Source: Clitopilus passeckerianus
Taxonomy: Eukaryota > Basidiomycota > Agaricomycetes > Agaricales > Entolomataceae
NCBI GenBank assembly: GCA_944990035.1
Contig: CALYLX010000060.1
Location: 1 to 64,000, forward strand
Direction: 5' to 3'
DNA length: 64,000 nt
Shown: one piece after another, positions 46,114 to 56,926 of the stretch
Layout of the letters: each line of letters opens with the position of its first letter
How positions within the stretch are numbered: the first letter of the stretch is position 1
Notes under the pieces: model-generated
Seen by the model: only the letters and a program-made list of their open reading frames with translations
The model's database searches: none
What the model was told of the DNA's origin: nothing
Program-made: the position numbers and the translations under genes

Positions 46114-48043
46114 TTAGACACTTGGGCGCGCTCCAGCCGAGAATCTTGAGGTTCCTCGTAATCGAGCTCCGATTCTGTAGAACACGAAGCTATTCGTTGT
46201 CGTCAGCATCGGTCTCATAAACGAACGCGGATATCACTTACGGAAGAGGTGTCATGAGAGTCATCAACCCAGCCAATAGCGCCGTGGCTCCTACTGTCCC
46301 TAGCCTGTTGTACATAGCACCGGCGAAGAGGGGGAACACGGCGGCAAAAGTGCTCCTCATGAAGCTATTTGATGCCATAGCGGAGGCGGCAATTGGTCGA
46401 TATGCGGTAACGAGGTAGGTGAACGTTGATGTGAAGACAAAGTAGATCCCGGAACCAAACGGGATAGAAGCAAGGATGGGGACTATCCAATGTACGGAGG
46501 GATATGATGTGAACGCGAGCCAATAGAGGCCTGTGGAACGTGATTAGCTGGAGTCATTGGTGATGAGAGGTTGAACGTACCAATAGGCACTAGGATACCA
46601 CCTAGTTGTCCCATGAGCAGCAAAATCTCTGGGGGGTTTGCGCCTCCGTTCTCGATTGCTTTTCTCCTGTAGAATTTGTTCCAGAATGGCTGAGTTGCAA
46701 GACTGAGCAACATTCCAAGACCTATGCCTAAAAACGTCAAGCCGATGGATTGTTGGTTGAAGTGATGCCCTTTTCCGAATATAATGGGAAAGGCTTGGAA
46801 GGCAAGATAGAGGATGCCGAGGATCATGGATGTCCAGAGATTCAGAAGGAGGGCCATGCGTTCGTAGAGGATGAGTTCTGCCCAGGATGCTCAAAAAATA
46901 CGCGAGCCGTGATACAGAATCAAACTCACCGAACGGACGTCTGCAGCTTGTCAAAATTGAATGCAGCAGACTCTTTTCCTGAACTTCTAACGGGGATTTA
47001 ATGTCTTCTTGTCCAGTTGCCTTTCGTAGCCTTCTAGCCTTTTGCGTCAGCAATACCGGGCAGTAAGTTTCTGGAACCACCTATTCATGAACGTGGAATG
47101 AATAAACGCGCCTAATCAAAGGGGTGGAGAAAACTTACCGTCATCAAAGCTACCCATTGCAGGAAGATCCAGATGAGCATCACCCGGTATGTCCATCGCC
47201 AGTTCGTGTGTTGGTTTATGAATCTTCATTCTGAAGATGAGTGCGGATGAAAAAGCCGAGGGGGAAAATGTAGCTTACCCGCCAATTAGAGGGCCCATCA
47301 CTGGTCCAATGAAGGGGCTGATCGTGTAGACCGCCATCGGGCTGCAAATCCAGTTCAGTGGTAAGATACACCGCAAAGAATCGGCAGACATACCCTGCCA
47401 CCGTTGCATCGTCAAACATGTCGCTGACACTACCCCCAGCGACGGCAAGGAACGCCGACCCGCTAAAGCCAGTAATGAACCGGAAGATGAGATGGATAGC
47501 TGGGGGGGAGGATGTTAGTGACGTCAAAGTACGGATCCACGGAGTAATCCTTTGACATACCGATGTGCTTTCCAAACGCAACTGGCCATGTAAACACGAA
47601 GAAGAAAAAGAAGGAGATCTTGTATACAGGGTTTCGGCCGTATGTTTCTGATAGAGGCCCGACCAGTAAGGGACCAATTCCCAGCCCCATGACGAACAGG
47701 CTGATCGAAAGGATTGTAACCTCATGGGAAACCTTCAGGTCCTGTGCTACTCCAGTTTCGACAAAGGCTGCCTGGTCAACGATGTCAGTCTTCCCAGATC
47801 GACAACCACTATGAGCTAGAGTCGACTTACTATAGACGAATTACAGGTTACACAAAGCGCAGAGCTGCTGATAACGAGGACAGCGATCCATCTCCGGAGC
47901 GTCGGGATATCATTGGGGTGTTCCCCAGCCGCTAACCGCAGTGGAGTTGCCGCCTTTTCTTGTTCTTTTTCTTTTTCCACAGGCATATCTTCGATGCTGG
48001 CCCTTTCAGAGATGCTCTGTTCTGTGAGGGTTGCACTATCCAT
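46114..48043 (-). CDS. MFS transporter, drug:H+ antiporter type (12 helices)
   Basis: ATG 48043 opens MDSATLTEQSISERASIEDM. After a charged cytoplasmic tail come WIAVLVISSSALCVTCNSSI, LGIGPLLVGPLSETYGRNPV (the loop 2-3 motif), FRFITGFSGSAFLAVAGGSV, DMFDDATVAGPMAVYTISPF, GPLIGGFINQHTNWRWTYRV (antiporter motif C region), then PETYCPVLL in the central loop. The second half has ERMALLLNLWTSMILGILYL and YWLAFTSYPSVHWIVPILAS. The stop is at 46114, after GARPSV. Six introns join in frame. The DHA1-type exporters expel drugs, toxins or polyamines; the substrate is not visible. It is divergent from the aminotransferase gene by 1.15 kb, so a joint export role is possible but unproven. Confidence 0.85.
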
Positions 48044-49197
48044 CTTGACGATGTGGGGGGATCCTAGGCATCGACGCCTTGGGTGGGGATGGTGTTTTTA
48101 ATAGAAAACGTTCCGGTGACATTCCGCTTCTTCTGCCACAATGTCAACAGATGTTTCTGGCTTACTCAGGAATGTCGTCGTATTACTGGAGATAACCTTC
48201 GTTATGACCACGTGCGACCACGACCACGATTTAAGGTTCAGCCGCCGGCTGCCCTCGGGTCCGTGATTTCTTCCTACCCTCGGTACCTTCCAATTATCTG
48301 CCACCATTGGCGAGGCGAGACATGGCTGTATGTCAGGGTGAGGCACAGTTCGTTGACAGCGGTCTCACAGCAACCCAGAAAGCCTCAGGCATCGGTAACA
48401 TTGCTCAAACATTGCTCACTGGGGCGTCAAGGGCGAAAGCTCCAGTGAGAAACATACACCAATTCGGGCACTCCCCTCGGCATCAGTCAGCGGATGCATT
48501 TTAGGTGCTGGCGGGTTGAATCTTAATGCGGCCGACTGGTGAAACGGTAGAACATCCGAAGTGTAAGAAGGCATTAAACCATGAGGAAGTTTGATTATTC
48601 GAAGCTGATGATAAGACAAACGTGGTGTGTCAATCCAGCAGAAGATGTGGAAAGGATGTTGACTCTTGATGTTGATGTCGCCAGGGGTATTTACCTGCCC
48701 TAAAGTCATCGTCGTCGGACTCTCGGACCGACATTCCTTGGATGTTCCTCTTGGCTGAACGCTATCATGTCATATGCATTACCACTGCAAAAATCCTTGC
48801 AAAATTGTGGGCAAGTCGTGGCTCTCGGAGTGGCCATACCGCTGCGTTCAGCCCTCCAAGCTTCAAAACTCAAATTTCAAACATTGCTTCTCCATTCAAT
48901 TTTGTTTTTCCTCGTCAGCCTTTTGCACTCAGATGAAAGGCGAATCAACAATTTCCCCCAAGACCAATAGCAACGGGACCTTGAGCATGATTGATGTCTG
49001 ATTTTGTATTCAATTGCACTCTATTTGATATTGTAAGCTACACTGAAAGCGCCTCCCAACTGCGAAATGTCAAGGTCACATTCCCTCTGGACGGAGATAA
49101 CCGACCAAAAATCGGAAGAACTCCCCTAAGGCACATAATGTAAGGACATTAAAAGGATTACAAACACGCAGCTCTCGCTCTTTGTCAGTATATCACC
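48044..49197. other. Divergent intergenic region, MFS transporter and aminotransferase
   Basis: This 1.15 kb gap has no supported gene. It contains the promoters of both flanking genes. The last 105 bases show an element shared with the second aminotransferase copy (see 49093-49160). Confidence 0.4.
49093..49160 (+). promoter_or_regulatory. Conserved upstream element of aminotransferase copy 1
   Basis: GGAGATAACCGAC-AAAAATCGGA begins at 49093, and ACATTAAAAGGATTAC lies about 55 bases further on. Both match the region upstream of the broken copy 2 (from 50849). The first holds a GATAA core, the second a TATA-like ATTAAAAGG placed about 50 bases before the start. The rest of the upstream DNA has diverged, which favours a regulatory role. 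Confidence 0.5.
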
Positions 49198-50757
49198 ATG
49201 ATCAGCAGCTCCTCCCCTCCTCTCTCTGATTTCGGGAGGAAATGTCTAGAAGAAGGGGAGCTTGTCATGGAGATGGAGGGTCTGTTCCGGAACGTATACG
49301 ATCCAGACAGCAACACAGAGGTGTGCCTGTCCAATCTCAACGTTTCTAGCGTGATATTGAGGCTGATCCACTGCTATCGTGAAGGGCCAAATCAACTTGG
49401 TGAGTATAGGGCAAGGTCACTGTTCTATCAAAAGTCCTTGACCTCTTTCGTCCAGGGTATAGCGGAGAATACATTGATGCATGAAGAACTCCGCGAGTAC
49501 TTCACGGCTGCGTTCCAACTGCGTCCCTTGGTTCGCATCTCTTCCAAGAGAACCCTCCCAGATGACTGATAGGATCTGCAGGATTTCACATACGGGGATG
49601 GGATGACCGGCACCAAACGGCTGACCGATGCCATAGCTGGATACCTGAATGAAGAATTCCATCCTTCACAGAAGGTGGAGAGAAATCACCTGGTCCTGGG
49701 CGCAGGCCTCACCCCAATCATACGCCAGATTGTCCAAACCATAGCCAACCGTGGCGACGGGATCCTTATCGCTGCCCCTTATTACTCTGGCTTTGACCAT
49801 GACCTCACAATTGGGAGCGAGGTGAAGCCAGTACCAGTCTCTATGCCCTTCTCTGACGTTGGAACTCTCCGCGAAATATCTCACCTTGAGCGTGTGATCG
49901 CAGAGAGCAAGGCCTCGGGGGTGCTAGTCAAAGCCATCATCCTCTGCAATCCTCACAATCCTCTTGGAAGATGCTATTCTAGAGAAGTTATCGAGGCGTA
50001 CTGTCTCTTTGCGGAGAAACACAATATTCACCTCATCTCGGATGAGATCTACGCGAAGTCTGTCTTCCCATCTTCAGATTTCCCCTCCCCGCCACCTTTC
50101 ATTTCCGTTTTATCCCTGGACCTTGAAGGTCTCGGGGTGAACCCAGTAAGGGTGCATGCCTTATACGGCATGTCAAAGGACTTCAACTCGAACGGCTTCC
50201 GCGCGGGAGCTTTCATATCGCAGAGTAACCCTCACCTGATGAAGGCACTCACCGTGACGGCGCCGTTCTCCTATATCGCATCCCCCACCGACGCCTTATG
50301 GTCATCCCTACTGAACGACAGGGCATACCGATCCACCTTCGTACAGGAGAACCAGGCGAGGCTGCAAGATGCATATGAGTACGCCACCGAATGGCTTCGG
50401 TTCCACAAGGTACCATACATTCCTTCTCAGGCTGGACACTTCTTGCTCGTCGATATGCGGTTTATCATATCCGACATTAAGCGATATGGCGCCCTATTGG
50501 GGATCCAAGCGGGCGATAGCATGGAAATAAGGGAACAAGCTTTATGGCATCATCTGTTGACCAACAAAGTCATGTTACTGCCGGGTGCGATGTGCCACGC
50601 CCCTGAGGCTGGGTGGTTTAGATTGACATTTGCGGTCCGACGAGATTTTGTCAGCGTGGCTCTAGGTAGAATAGAGAGAGCATTGGGATGGAAGACCTGG
50701 CAGAAGGTAGATAGCGGAGGACTGGAGAAGTCTGAATGGCAATGCCTTGTCCAATGA
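49198..50757 (+). CDS. PLP-dependent aminotransferase, ACC-synthase-like
   Basis: ATG 49198 opens MISSSSPPLSDFGRKCLEEG; a small exon gives GIAENTLMHEELREYF, the ACC-synthase-type N-terminal landmark. The main exon has DFTYGDGMTGTKRLTDAIAG, VLGAGLTPIIRQ, ILIAAPYYSGFDHDL, ILCNPHNPLGRCYSREVI (the NP motif), HLISDEIYAKS (SDEIY, Asp to the PLP nitrogen) and YGMSKDFNSNGFRAGAFIS with the Schiff-base Lys. The protein ends SEWQCLVQ at about 440 residues, the usual family length. In fungi such enzymes are rarely ethylene-precursor makers; many act in secondary metabolism or alanine/tryptophan-type transamination. The frame is intact. A broken tandem copy follows. Confidence 0.88.
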
Positions 50758-50848
50758 AGTTATTTTATCAATCTAGGTGATAAATATTCAATCAATGAAG
50801 GATGTCCAATTCTTTGCACAGTTCGCTCAGGGCGATGATCGCCGGGGT

Positions 50849-50945
50849 GGAGATAACTGACCCAAAATCGGATACTCCTGCGGCCACTACTCTCTTTGGC
50901 ATAGACCTAGGTATAAACAAAACATAAAAGGATTCCAAAACTCCG
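50849..50945 (+). promoter_or_regulatory. Conserved upstream element of broken aminotransferase copy 2
   Basis: GGAGATAACTGAC-CAAAATCGGA begins at 50849 and ACATAAAAGGATTCC lies at about 50930. They match the two elements upstream of copy 1, with the same order, orientation and similar spacing. Confidence 0.5.
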
Positions 50946-50977
50946 GGACGCACCTGTAGTCACCTCGTCATTGTACC

Positions 50978-52532
50978 ACTATAAGTAGCAGCTTATGCCC
51001 TCCTCTGTCTGATTTCGGAGGGAGATGTCTAGAGGAAGGGGAGTTTCTTGTACAGTTGGAGGACGTTGTCCTCCGGGATATGTACGATCCAGAAACGAAC
51101 CTAGAGGTATGCATGTCCCATGTTAGCGCCCCCTTACTGGGACCGAAGTTGATTTGCTGCCACCATTAAGGGTCTAGTCAACCTGGTGAGTAAATATGTA
51201 GAAAGTACTTGTCCTGTCGAGTGAATTGAGCTCCTTGCCTAGGGTGTAGCTGAGAATACATTGATGCATGAAGAACTCCGCGAATACTTTACGAAAGCTT
51301 TCCATTTGGGCTTCTTGGTCCGCATCCCTTTCAAATGGGTCAACCTACACCACTGAATATTCCTGCAGGGTTTCACTCACGGCGATGGTATGGCTGGAAC
51401 CAAACGCCTCTCTGAGGCTCTAGCCGGATATCAGAATGAAGAGTTCCGTCCTTCGAAGAAGGTTGAGCAAAACCATCTCATTCTAGGCGCAGGCGTGACC
51501 GCCATCATACATCAAATCCCCCAAGCCATAGCAAACTGCGGAGACGGGATCCTAATCACTGCCCCTTATCATGCTGGCTTTGACTATGACCTCACCGTCG
51601 GGCACGAGCTGAAACCAGTAGCTGTCTCCATGCCCATCGCTGACGTTGGAACCATGAACGAAATGCCCCTACCTCGAACGCGTAATCTCGGAGAGTAATG
51701 CCTCAGGGACTCGAATCAGAGCTATCATCATATGCAACCCCCAGAACCCTCTTGGGAGATGTTATCCTAGGGGTGTCCTAGAGGCGTATTGTCGCTTTGC
51801 GGAGAAACATAACATTCACCTTATCTCGGATGAGATCTACACCAAGTCCACGTTTCCCTCTTTTGATTCCCCTCACCCCCACCTTTCATTTCAGTCTTAT
51901 CTCTGGACCTCGAGAGTCTCAATATTAATCCAGCACGAGTATATGTCATTTACGGCACGTCAAAAGACGTCAACTCTAATGGCTTTCGCGCGGGTGCTCT
52001 CATCTCACAGAATAACACTGACCCGATGAAAGCGCTCACGGTGACAGCTTCATTCTCATATGTTGCATCCCCAACAGACGCCTTATGGTCAGCTCTGCTG
52101 AACGACGGGCAATACCGCTCCAAATTCTTCCAAGAGAATCAGGCGAGGCTGAAAAATGCCTACGAGTATACCACCGAATGGGCGCGGTTCCACAAGATAT
52201 CATATATCCCCTCTCAGGCTGGACACTTCCTTTTCATCGACCTACCGTTTATCATATCCGATATCAAACGGTATGGTACTCTTCTGAATATCAGCCCCAA
52301 CAATATCGTGGAAACAAGGGAACAAGCATTGTGGCAGTATTTATTGACCAAGAAAGTCATGCTGCTCCCTGGATCGATGTGGCATGCCCCTGAGGCGGGA
52401 TGGTACAGATTGACATTTTCCGTCCGGCGAGACTTCGTCAGTGTCGGTCTCGGAAGGATAGAACGGTCGTTGGGGTGGAAAAGCTGGCAGAAGCTTGACG
52501 GGAGGAAGTCAGAGTGGCAATGTCTGATGTGA
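50978..52532 (+). pseudogene. Broken tandem copy of the ACC-synthase-like aminotransferase
   Basis: Aligned with copy 1, the start codon position (CACC-ATG in copy 1) reads ACT at 50978, so no start is present; no useful upstream ATG was seen. The coding match continues with GVAENTLMHEELREYF, MAGTKRLSEALAGYQNEEF and VILGAG-like text. The frame is lost near 51668 (an extra C in a run of four, before YLERVISES) and again near 51875 (one base missing in a C run, before PPFISVLSL). The Schiff-base region YGTSKDVNSNGFRAG keeps the Lys. The C-terminal 168 codons are clean and end SEWQCLM. Lost start plus two slips make this a young pseudogene of copy 1. Confidence 0.85.
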
Positions 52533-52648
52533 TGAAGACATTTTTATTCATTCGGGTCCATGCAGTATTTATACAAGTCAGAACACTGATTCTTTGTGTG
52601 GTTTGGTCGGGGGTAGTGTTTCCTTCTGATCGACTAGATGAGGGCCAC

Positions 52649-53862
52649 CTAAGCTGAGGACTTCTTCGCTTCGAGAATTTCTCGATGAATTGCCTCGACC
52701 ACAAGCTAGATTGAACTATCAGATCGAACTTCGATTACGAGTCTTTAGGTACTGACCTGGGCAGGCTGAATCTGGTTGACTTCCGACACGCCTGTTCCTG
52801 CATAAACAATCAAGTGGTCATTATCTGCACCCTGGATTTTGGCCTTTCTTTCATCAGCAGAGAGACCAGCTTCATATTCGTCAATAATAGCGTTCTTGAC
52901 GCAGCGAGCTTGGATTTCCGTTGGCCATATACCAGGCGGGAAAGCAATATCATAGGCGGGGCTGCGAGTTGTCGAATCGGGTCCAGCGGCGACAAGTACC
53001 GCCTTCATTTCGCTAGAGTACATCGATTCTGGGGTAAAGAGAAGGCGGGTTCCGAGGATGGCGCCTGCAGCACCCAATTCGAGCAAAGAGGCTACTTGGG
53101 ATCCATTCGTGATGCCTCCAGCCGCCAAAATCGGGGGATGATGTGGCAAAGCTGAAAGCACTTGCTTGACAAAGTCGAAGGTAGGGGGGGATGCTGTGCT
53201 TCCTCGACCCCCAGCTTCTGCGCCTGTGGCATGATCCATGGACGGTTAGAGCTGAATTATCGGATGGAGGGTCGAAATAAGCTAACCTTGGAGAATCACA
53301 ACGTCCGCTTTCCATTCTTCGACCGCTTTCCTAGCCTCCTCAACCGTATTCACATTGACCAGAACCCGTATATTATGGCCCGTCGCTTGACCGTGCTCCC
53401 GGATTTGGGAAACATATTTGCCAAGATCTGGACCAAAGGCCAGCCAAATTCCCGATACCTTCAGGTCCAAAACCGTCTTCAAGCGAGAATCAGCATCCGT
53501 GTTAAACCTATCCAGTACCCATCCGACAAAGCCCATGCCCACGAGAGATTGCTGCTCCAGGCTGAGATATGCACGGGCCTGCTGGATCATCTCTGCCAAC
53601 TTAACCGCGGATTCGTTCCCTATGAGAGCAAATAGGTATTCGATGAGTGGCAGCAGTTACTGCTCACATACCTGCACCCAAGAAGCCTATGCCGCCCGCC
53701 TTTATGACGGCTGCGACAACCGCAGGCGTCGTCGCATACGCCATAGGGGCCGAAGCGATGGGGCTCGAAATTCCTAGAAGAGCCATGAGTTTCAACACGA
53801 ACATCGAAAAATGTCCACGACTCACCAAATAACTTCGTAAATTCCGTAGAAATGAGACTCAT
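52649..53862 (-). CDS. Nitronate monooxygenase-like flavoprotein (2-nitropropane dioxygenase family)
   Basis: FMN enzymes of this family oxidise alkyl nitronates such as propionate-3-nitronate. ATG 53862 opens MSLISTEFTKLFG; exon 2 reads ISSPIASAPMAYATTPAVVA and GGIGFLGAG, the phosphate-binding start of the TIM barrel. Then come FVGWVLDRF, VSGIWLAFGPDLG, ADVVILQG-AEAGGRGST, ILAAGGITNGSQVASLLELG and GAAGAILGTRLLFTPES, the second FMN phosphate site. The tail (VVEAIHREILEAKKSSA) is a separate small exon ending at 52649. The motif after ILQG normally has a His as catalytic base (AGGH); here the residue is Arg. All introns join in frame. It may have another activity or be a divergent class. Confidence 0.8.
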
Positions 53863-54263
53863 TGTGGTTGAACTAGGGAGCGTGAATAAGAGATCCGTTT
53901 CCGCTCATGACCATTCAATGAAGGCTTTCATATAGTGGCTTCAGATCAGGTTGGGCGCTGCGGCGTGGCCTACAAATAGCAGATCCGAACAAGCATCGCA
54001 TGTTCAGCGCACCTTCAAACTTCAGGTGTTGCTGCCGTTCGTCGCCGTGATGAAGAGAGGCAACAGGTTCAATATGGATAGCGCAATCTCTTGCAATTCT
54101 TATTTGTTACATCTGTGTAGGAAAATTATAGGACCCTTGTGATACATTTGGGTATACAACAAATAATGATAAAGCACAGCGAAAGTCGTGATGGGTAAAA
54201 AGATCTGGATGACGAACGAATAAGCAACACCAACACCAACACCATCAATCCCCAACCCTCCAT
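53863..54263. other. Intergenic, no gene seen
   Basis: About 400 bases between the start of the flavoprotein gene and the 3' end of DSN1. It holds the flavoprotein promoter and the DSN1 3' end. Nothing else was recognised. Confidence 0.4.
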
Positions 54264-56617
54264 CTACCGCTCTCTCCCAGGCGTCCTCTCTCTCCCAGGC
54301 GTCCTCTCCCTCCCCGGTGTATTCCCCCTCCTTGGTGTCCCAGGCATCTTCCTAGGCGTAGTATGCCCACCCATTGGCACCCCCGTCAACCTCCTCTCCC
54401 CGACCGCGCTAACCCCACTCTCCTCAATCCTCTGCACCTCCCTCGCTGCCCTCCTCGCCGCATCACCCACCATCGCAGGCGGCCTCTCCTGATCCACCCT
54501 CGCCAGCGCCCTCAGCAGGTCCATCGGGTCATGTCCCTCCCCAGGCGTCCTCCTATCCCTAGACGGGCCCGTCCCTCTAACATAAGTATCTAGCACATCC
54601 AACCCACTTCCCTCCCTCCCTACAGAGCCTACTCCGGTTCCAGCACCCCCACGACTCTCAAGTGCGCGTCCGAGAACCGCGAATCGCACATCCAGCATTT
54701 CCTCCGCTGTGTCCACCATGGTCTTCACAGCCGATGCTTGAGTAAGGATGAAATCCAGTTTGAATTCGAGGTCGCCCAGTCGCCGTCGGATTTCTTCTTC
54801 GGCTGTTTCTCCAGGGTGGCTTGCATTGATAGCGGTAGCTTGGGGCTGGGATGAAGGTCCAACTACGCGTTCGTTGTGTGGGGTTTTGACGCCTAGAACG
54901 GATTTGGCTAGGGCGACGCCTGGCTGGTCGGAAGGAGGTAGTTCGGCTTCGCGTGGTGTCCAACGTGAAGATGCTGTATCGGCTTGTTGTTTGCCTTTGG
55001 CCTTTGCTGATGGCATTCCAGCCACCGTTTCCTTTATGGTTGTGGATGAGGATGATGCAGTTAGCGCTGCGCGTCGTTTCTCTATTGAACTTCGGACGTT
55101 GCGGGCGTAAGACTCGTAGAAATACGAGACTTTCTTCCATGCTTCGTCTTCAGCTGCTGCCCTGTTGCAGAATAAGAATGATCAGCATTCGGATATGAAC
55201 ACGTGGAAAGGAAATATACCTGTCTATGAACGACTTATATGTGGCCTCCCACTTTCTATTTGTTACATTTTGTGCATTCTCCCTCAACGGGAGCGAGGAC
55301 TCCGCAGCATTCGATGAGTGCATGCTCAGATCAACTCTTTTCTCAGCCAGCATGCGAATAACCCCGTCCTGCATCTTCTTAAACGTTGCTGCGGCCTTTT
55401 CTGAGAGTGGTGGTAAAGGTGGTGGTGGTTTGGCCTTTGATTTGGATCTGGAAGAAGGTGTTGATGGTGGTTTTGTGTACGAGCTTCCGGCTCTAGAGGA
55501 GCACCAGATAAGGAGTTGACGCAGTCGCTCGGAATCTGGAAGGTCCACGTCTATGTGTTTATAGAAGGAGCTATCAGAGACAAAGTTGTGGGGTTGAGCT
55601 GCGGGGCGGGGTGTTATTGAAAATTGACAATAGACGTACGGAGGAGACATACTGATGACTCCCGTATTTGCAAAAGAGGAACTTATCCTCTTCCCTCGAC
55701 CCGTCGAGCTCCTTCGCCGGTGGTCTATCCGCTGGGAATTTTGCGGTGTAGTAGGTGGCTCTCTGTCCTCATCCATCGCCCTCGTGGCACCTTCTCGCAG
55801 CCGTCTGTTCCGCTGTATCTGAGGCGTCTCGTCGTCAGGTAATGGCACCGTTGTGTCAATTATCATAGGCTCTGTTGTCTGCGCTCGGCCCTTGCCCTTG
55901 TCTTTGCCATTGATAGTGCTTCGAGATTTCGAAGGTTGGTGAGGCACGGGAACGACTGAAGCGGCGCGCTTCACTGGTGACGAGAACATGACGCTGTTCT
56001 TCGAGAGCAACGACATGTCCACCTGTCGGGCTCTTGACTGCCGCCGTAGGCTGTCGGCCTCATCTTCCATAGCACGGACGTCATGCTCAATTTCGTGATC
56101 TGGCAGAGGAACATTCGTGCGCTGCGAAGATATTCGTGATGTTGGTTGAAGAGAATTGGCCCGGAGTTTCTTCGCTGGTGGTTTGGAGGCAGCAGTAAGA
56201 GGATTGGATGAAGAGGGTCCCGCAACGGGTTGCGAGGAGGTAGGTGGCGGGGATGCACGCGCTCCACGCACTATGAGAAGGCCACCTGGAGCTTCTTCTG
56301 CGCCTGCAACTGTAAGAAAGGATGCGATTAGCATTGCGTCCATACAAATTCATAAAGCAAAGGAGGTGTGGTCTCCGCGAGCGTGAAATGACAAGGTTTG
56401 AGCTGGAAAACACGTACGTTTTCGCTTGTTGGACGCGGCAGTTGACTACGGATACAATTTGGAGTTCAGTAAACTGCAGCCAGCACGATAACCTGGCGCG
56501 TACCTCTTTCTTGGCCCGTTTAGCAGCAGCGATGAGGGGGTTGGAATCATCTTGTAGTTTCCGTTTGCCTTGTGATGGTAGCATTGAAGTAATAGTCGTT
56601 TGAAGTGTGATGGTCAT
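54264..56617 (-). CDS. DSN1: Kinetochore protein Dsn1/Mis13 (MIS12/MIND complex)
   Basis: Dsn1 joins Mis12, Nnf1 and Nsl1 in the MIND complex that links centromeric chromatin to the Ndc80 complex. ATG 56617 opens MTITLQTTITSMLPSQGKRK; a small exon (STAASNKRK) and a long disordered, Ser/Pro-rich exon follow. The family signature reads GRGKRISSSFANTGVIS, then FYKHIDVDLPDSERLRQLLI and WCSSRA near 55510. A helical C-terminal part gives WKKVSYFYESYARNVRSS, EEEIRRRLGDLEFKLDFILT and an unusual end with GRERTP repeats. The intron near 55620 may be read through because splicing it shifts the frame. RGKRISSSF is typical of the regulated Dsn1 basic motif that Aurora B phosphorylates in other species. 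Divergent from the large gene at 56927. Confidence 0.85.
54267..54320 (-). repeat. Three 18-base units coding GRERTP at the Dsn1 C-terminus
   Basis: Three near-identical 18-base units, reading on the plus strand C-CTCTCTCCCAGGCGT and similar, encode TPGRER three times at the end of Dsn1. A slightly diverged GNTP unit precedes them. Such units can expand or contract by slippage. Confidence 0.75.
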
Positions 56618-56926
56618 ATAAGACCGCCTTGAGAATAGCTCAGCAATGCAGTTTCGCTCGTGGACGCCGTCGGGGACAGTGAGCTCGCAGCCTTAGTCGT
56701 CGTAGTGAGCAACTAGCGGAGTTTGAAACGAACCGCGTTCTGGGCTAATCTTCCCACGTTTGTGAAATCAACAAACACCAACGCGACCAGTTTCTTTACA
56801 TCTGTATTTTCTGAAAGGCGATCTGCACGTGCCTCGCTAAAAATAATTAATTAACACAATTAATTACCCACAGTTGCCAGCTTAATTAATTCTTGCAGAG
56901 GCTTTGACTTCGTCGTCCTTGCTGTG
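56618..56926. promoter_or_regulatory. Divergent promoter of DSN1 and the large gene, with three TTAATTAA-type palindromes
   Basis: This 309-base region separates two divergent starts (56617 minus, 56927 plus). The AT-rich part contains TTAATTAA at 56847-56854, AATTAATTA at 56858-56866 and TTAATTAATT at 56882-56891, that is three dyads in 45 bases, the last about 35 bases before ATG 56927. They could be a core promoter or homeodomain-type binding sites. The rest is unremarkable. Confidence 0.55.
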
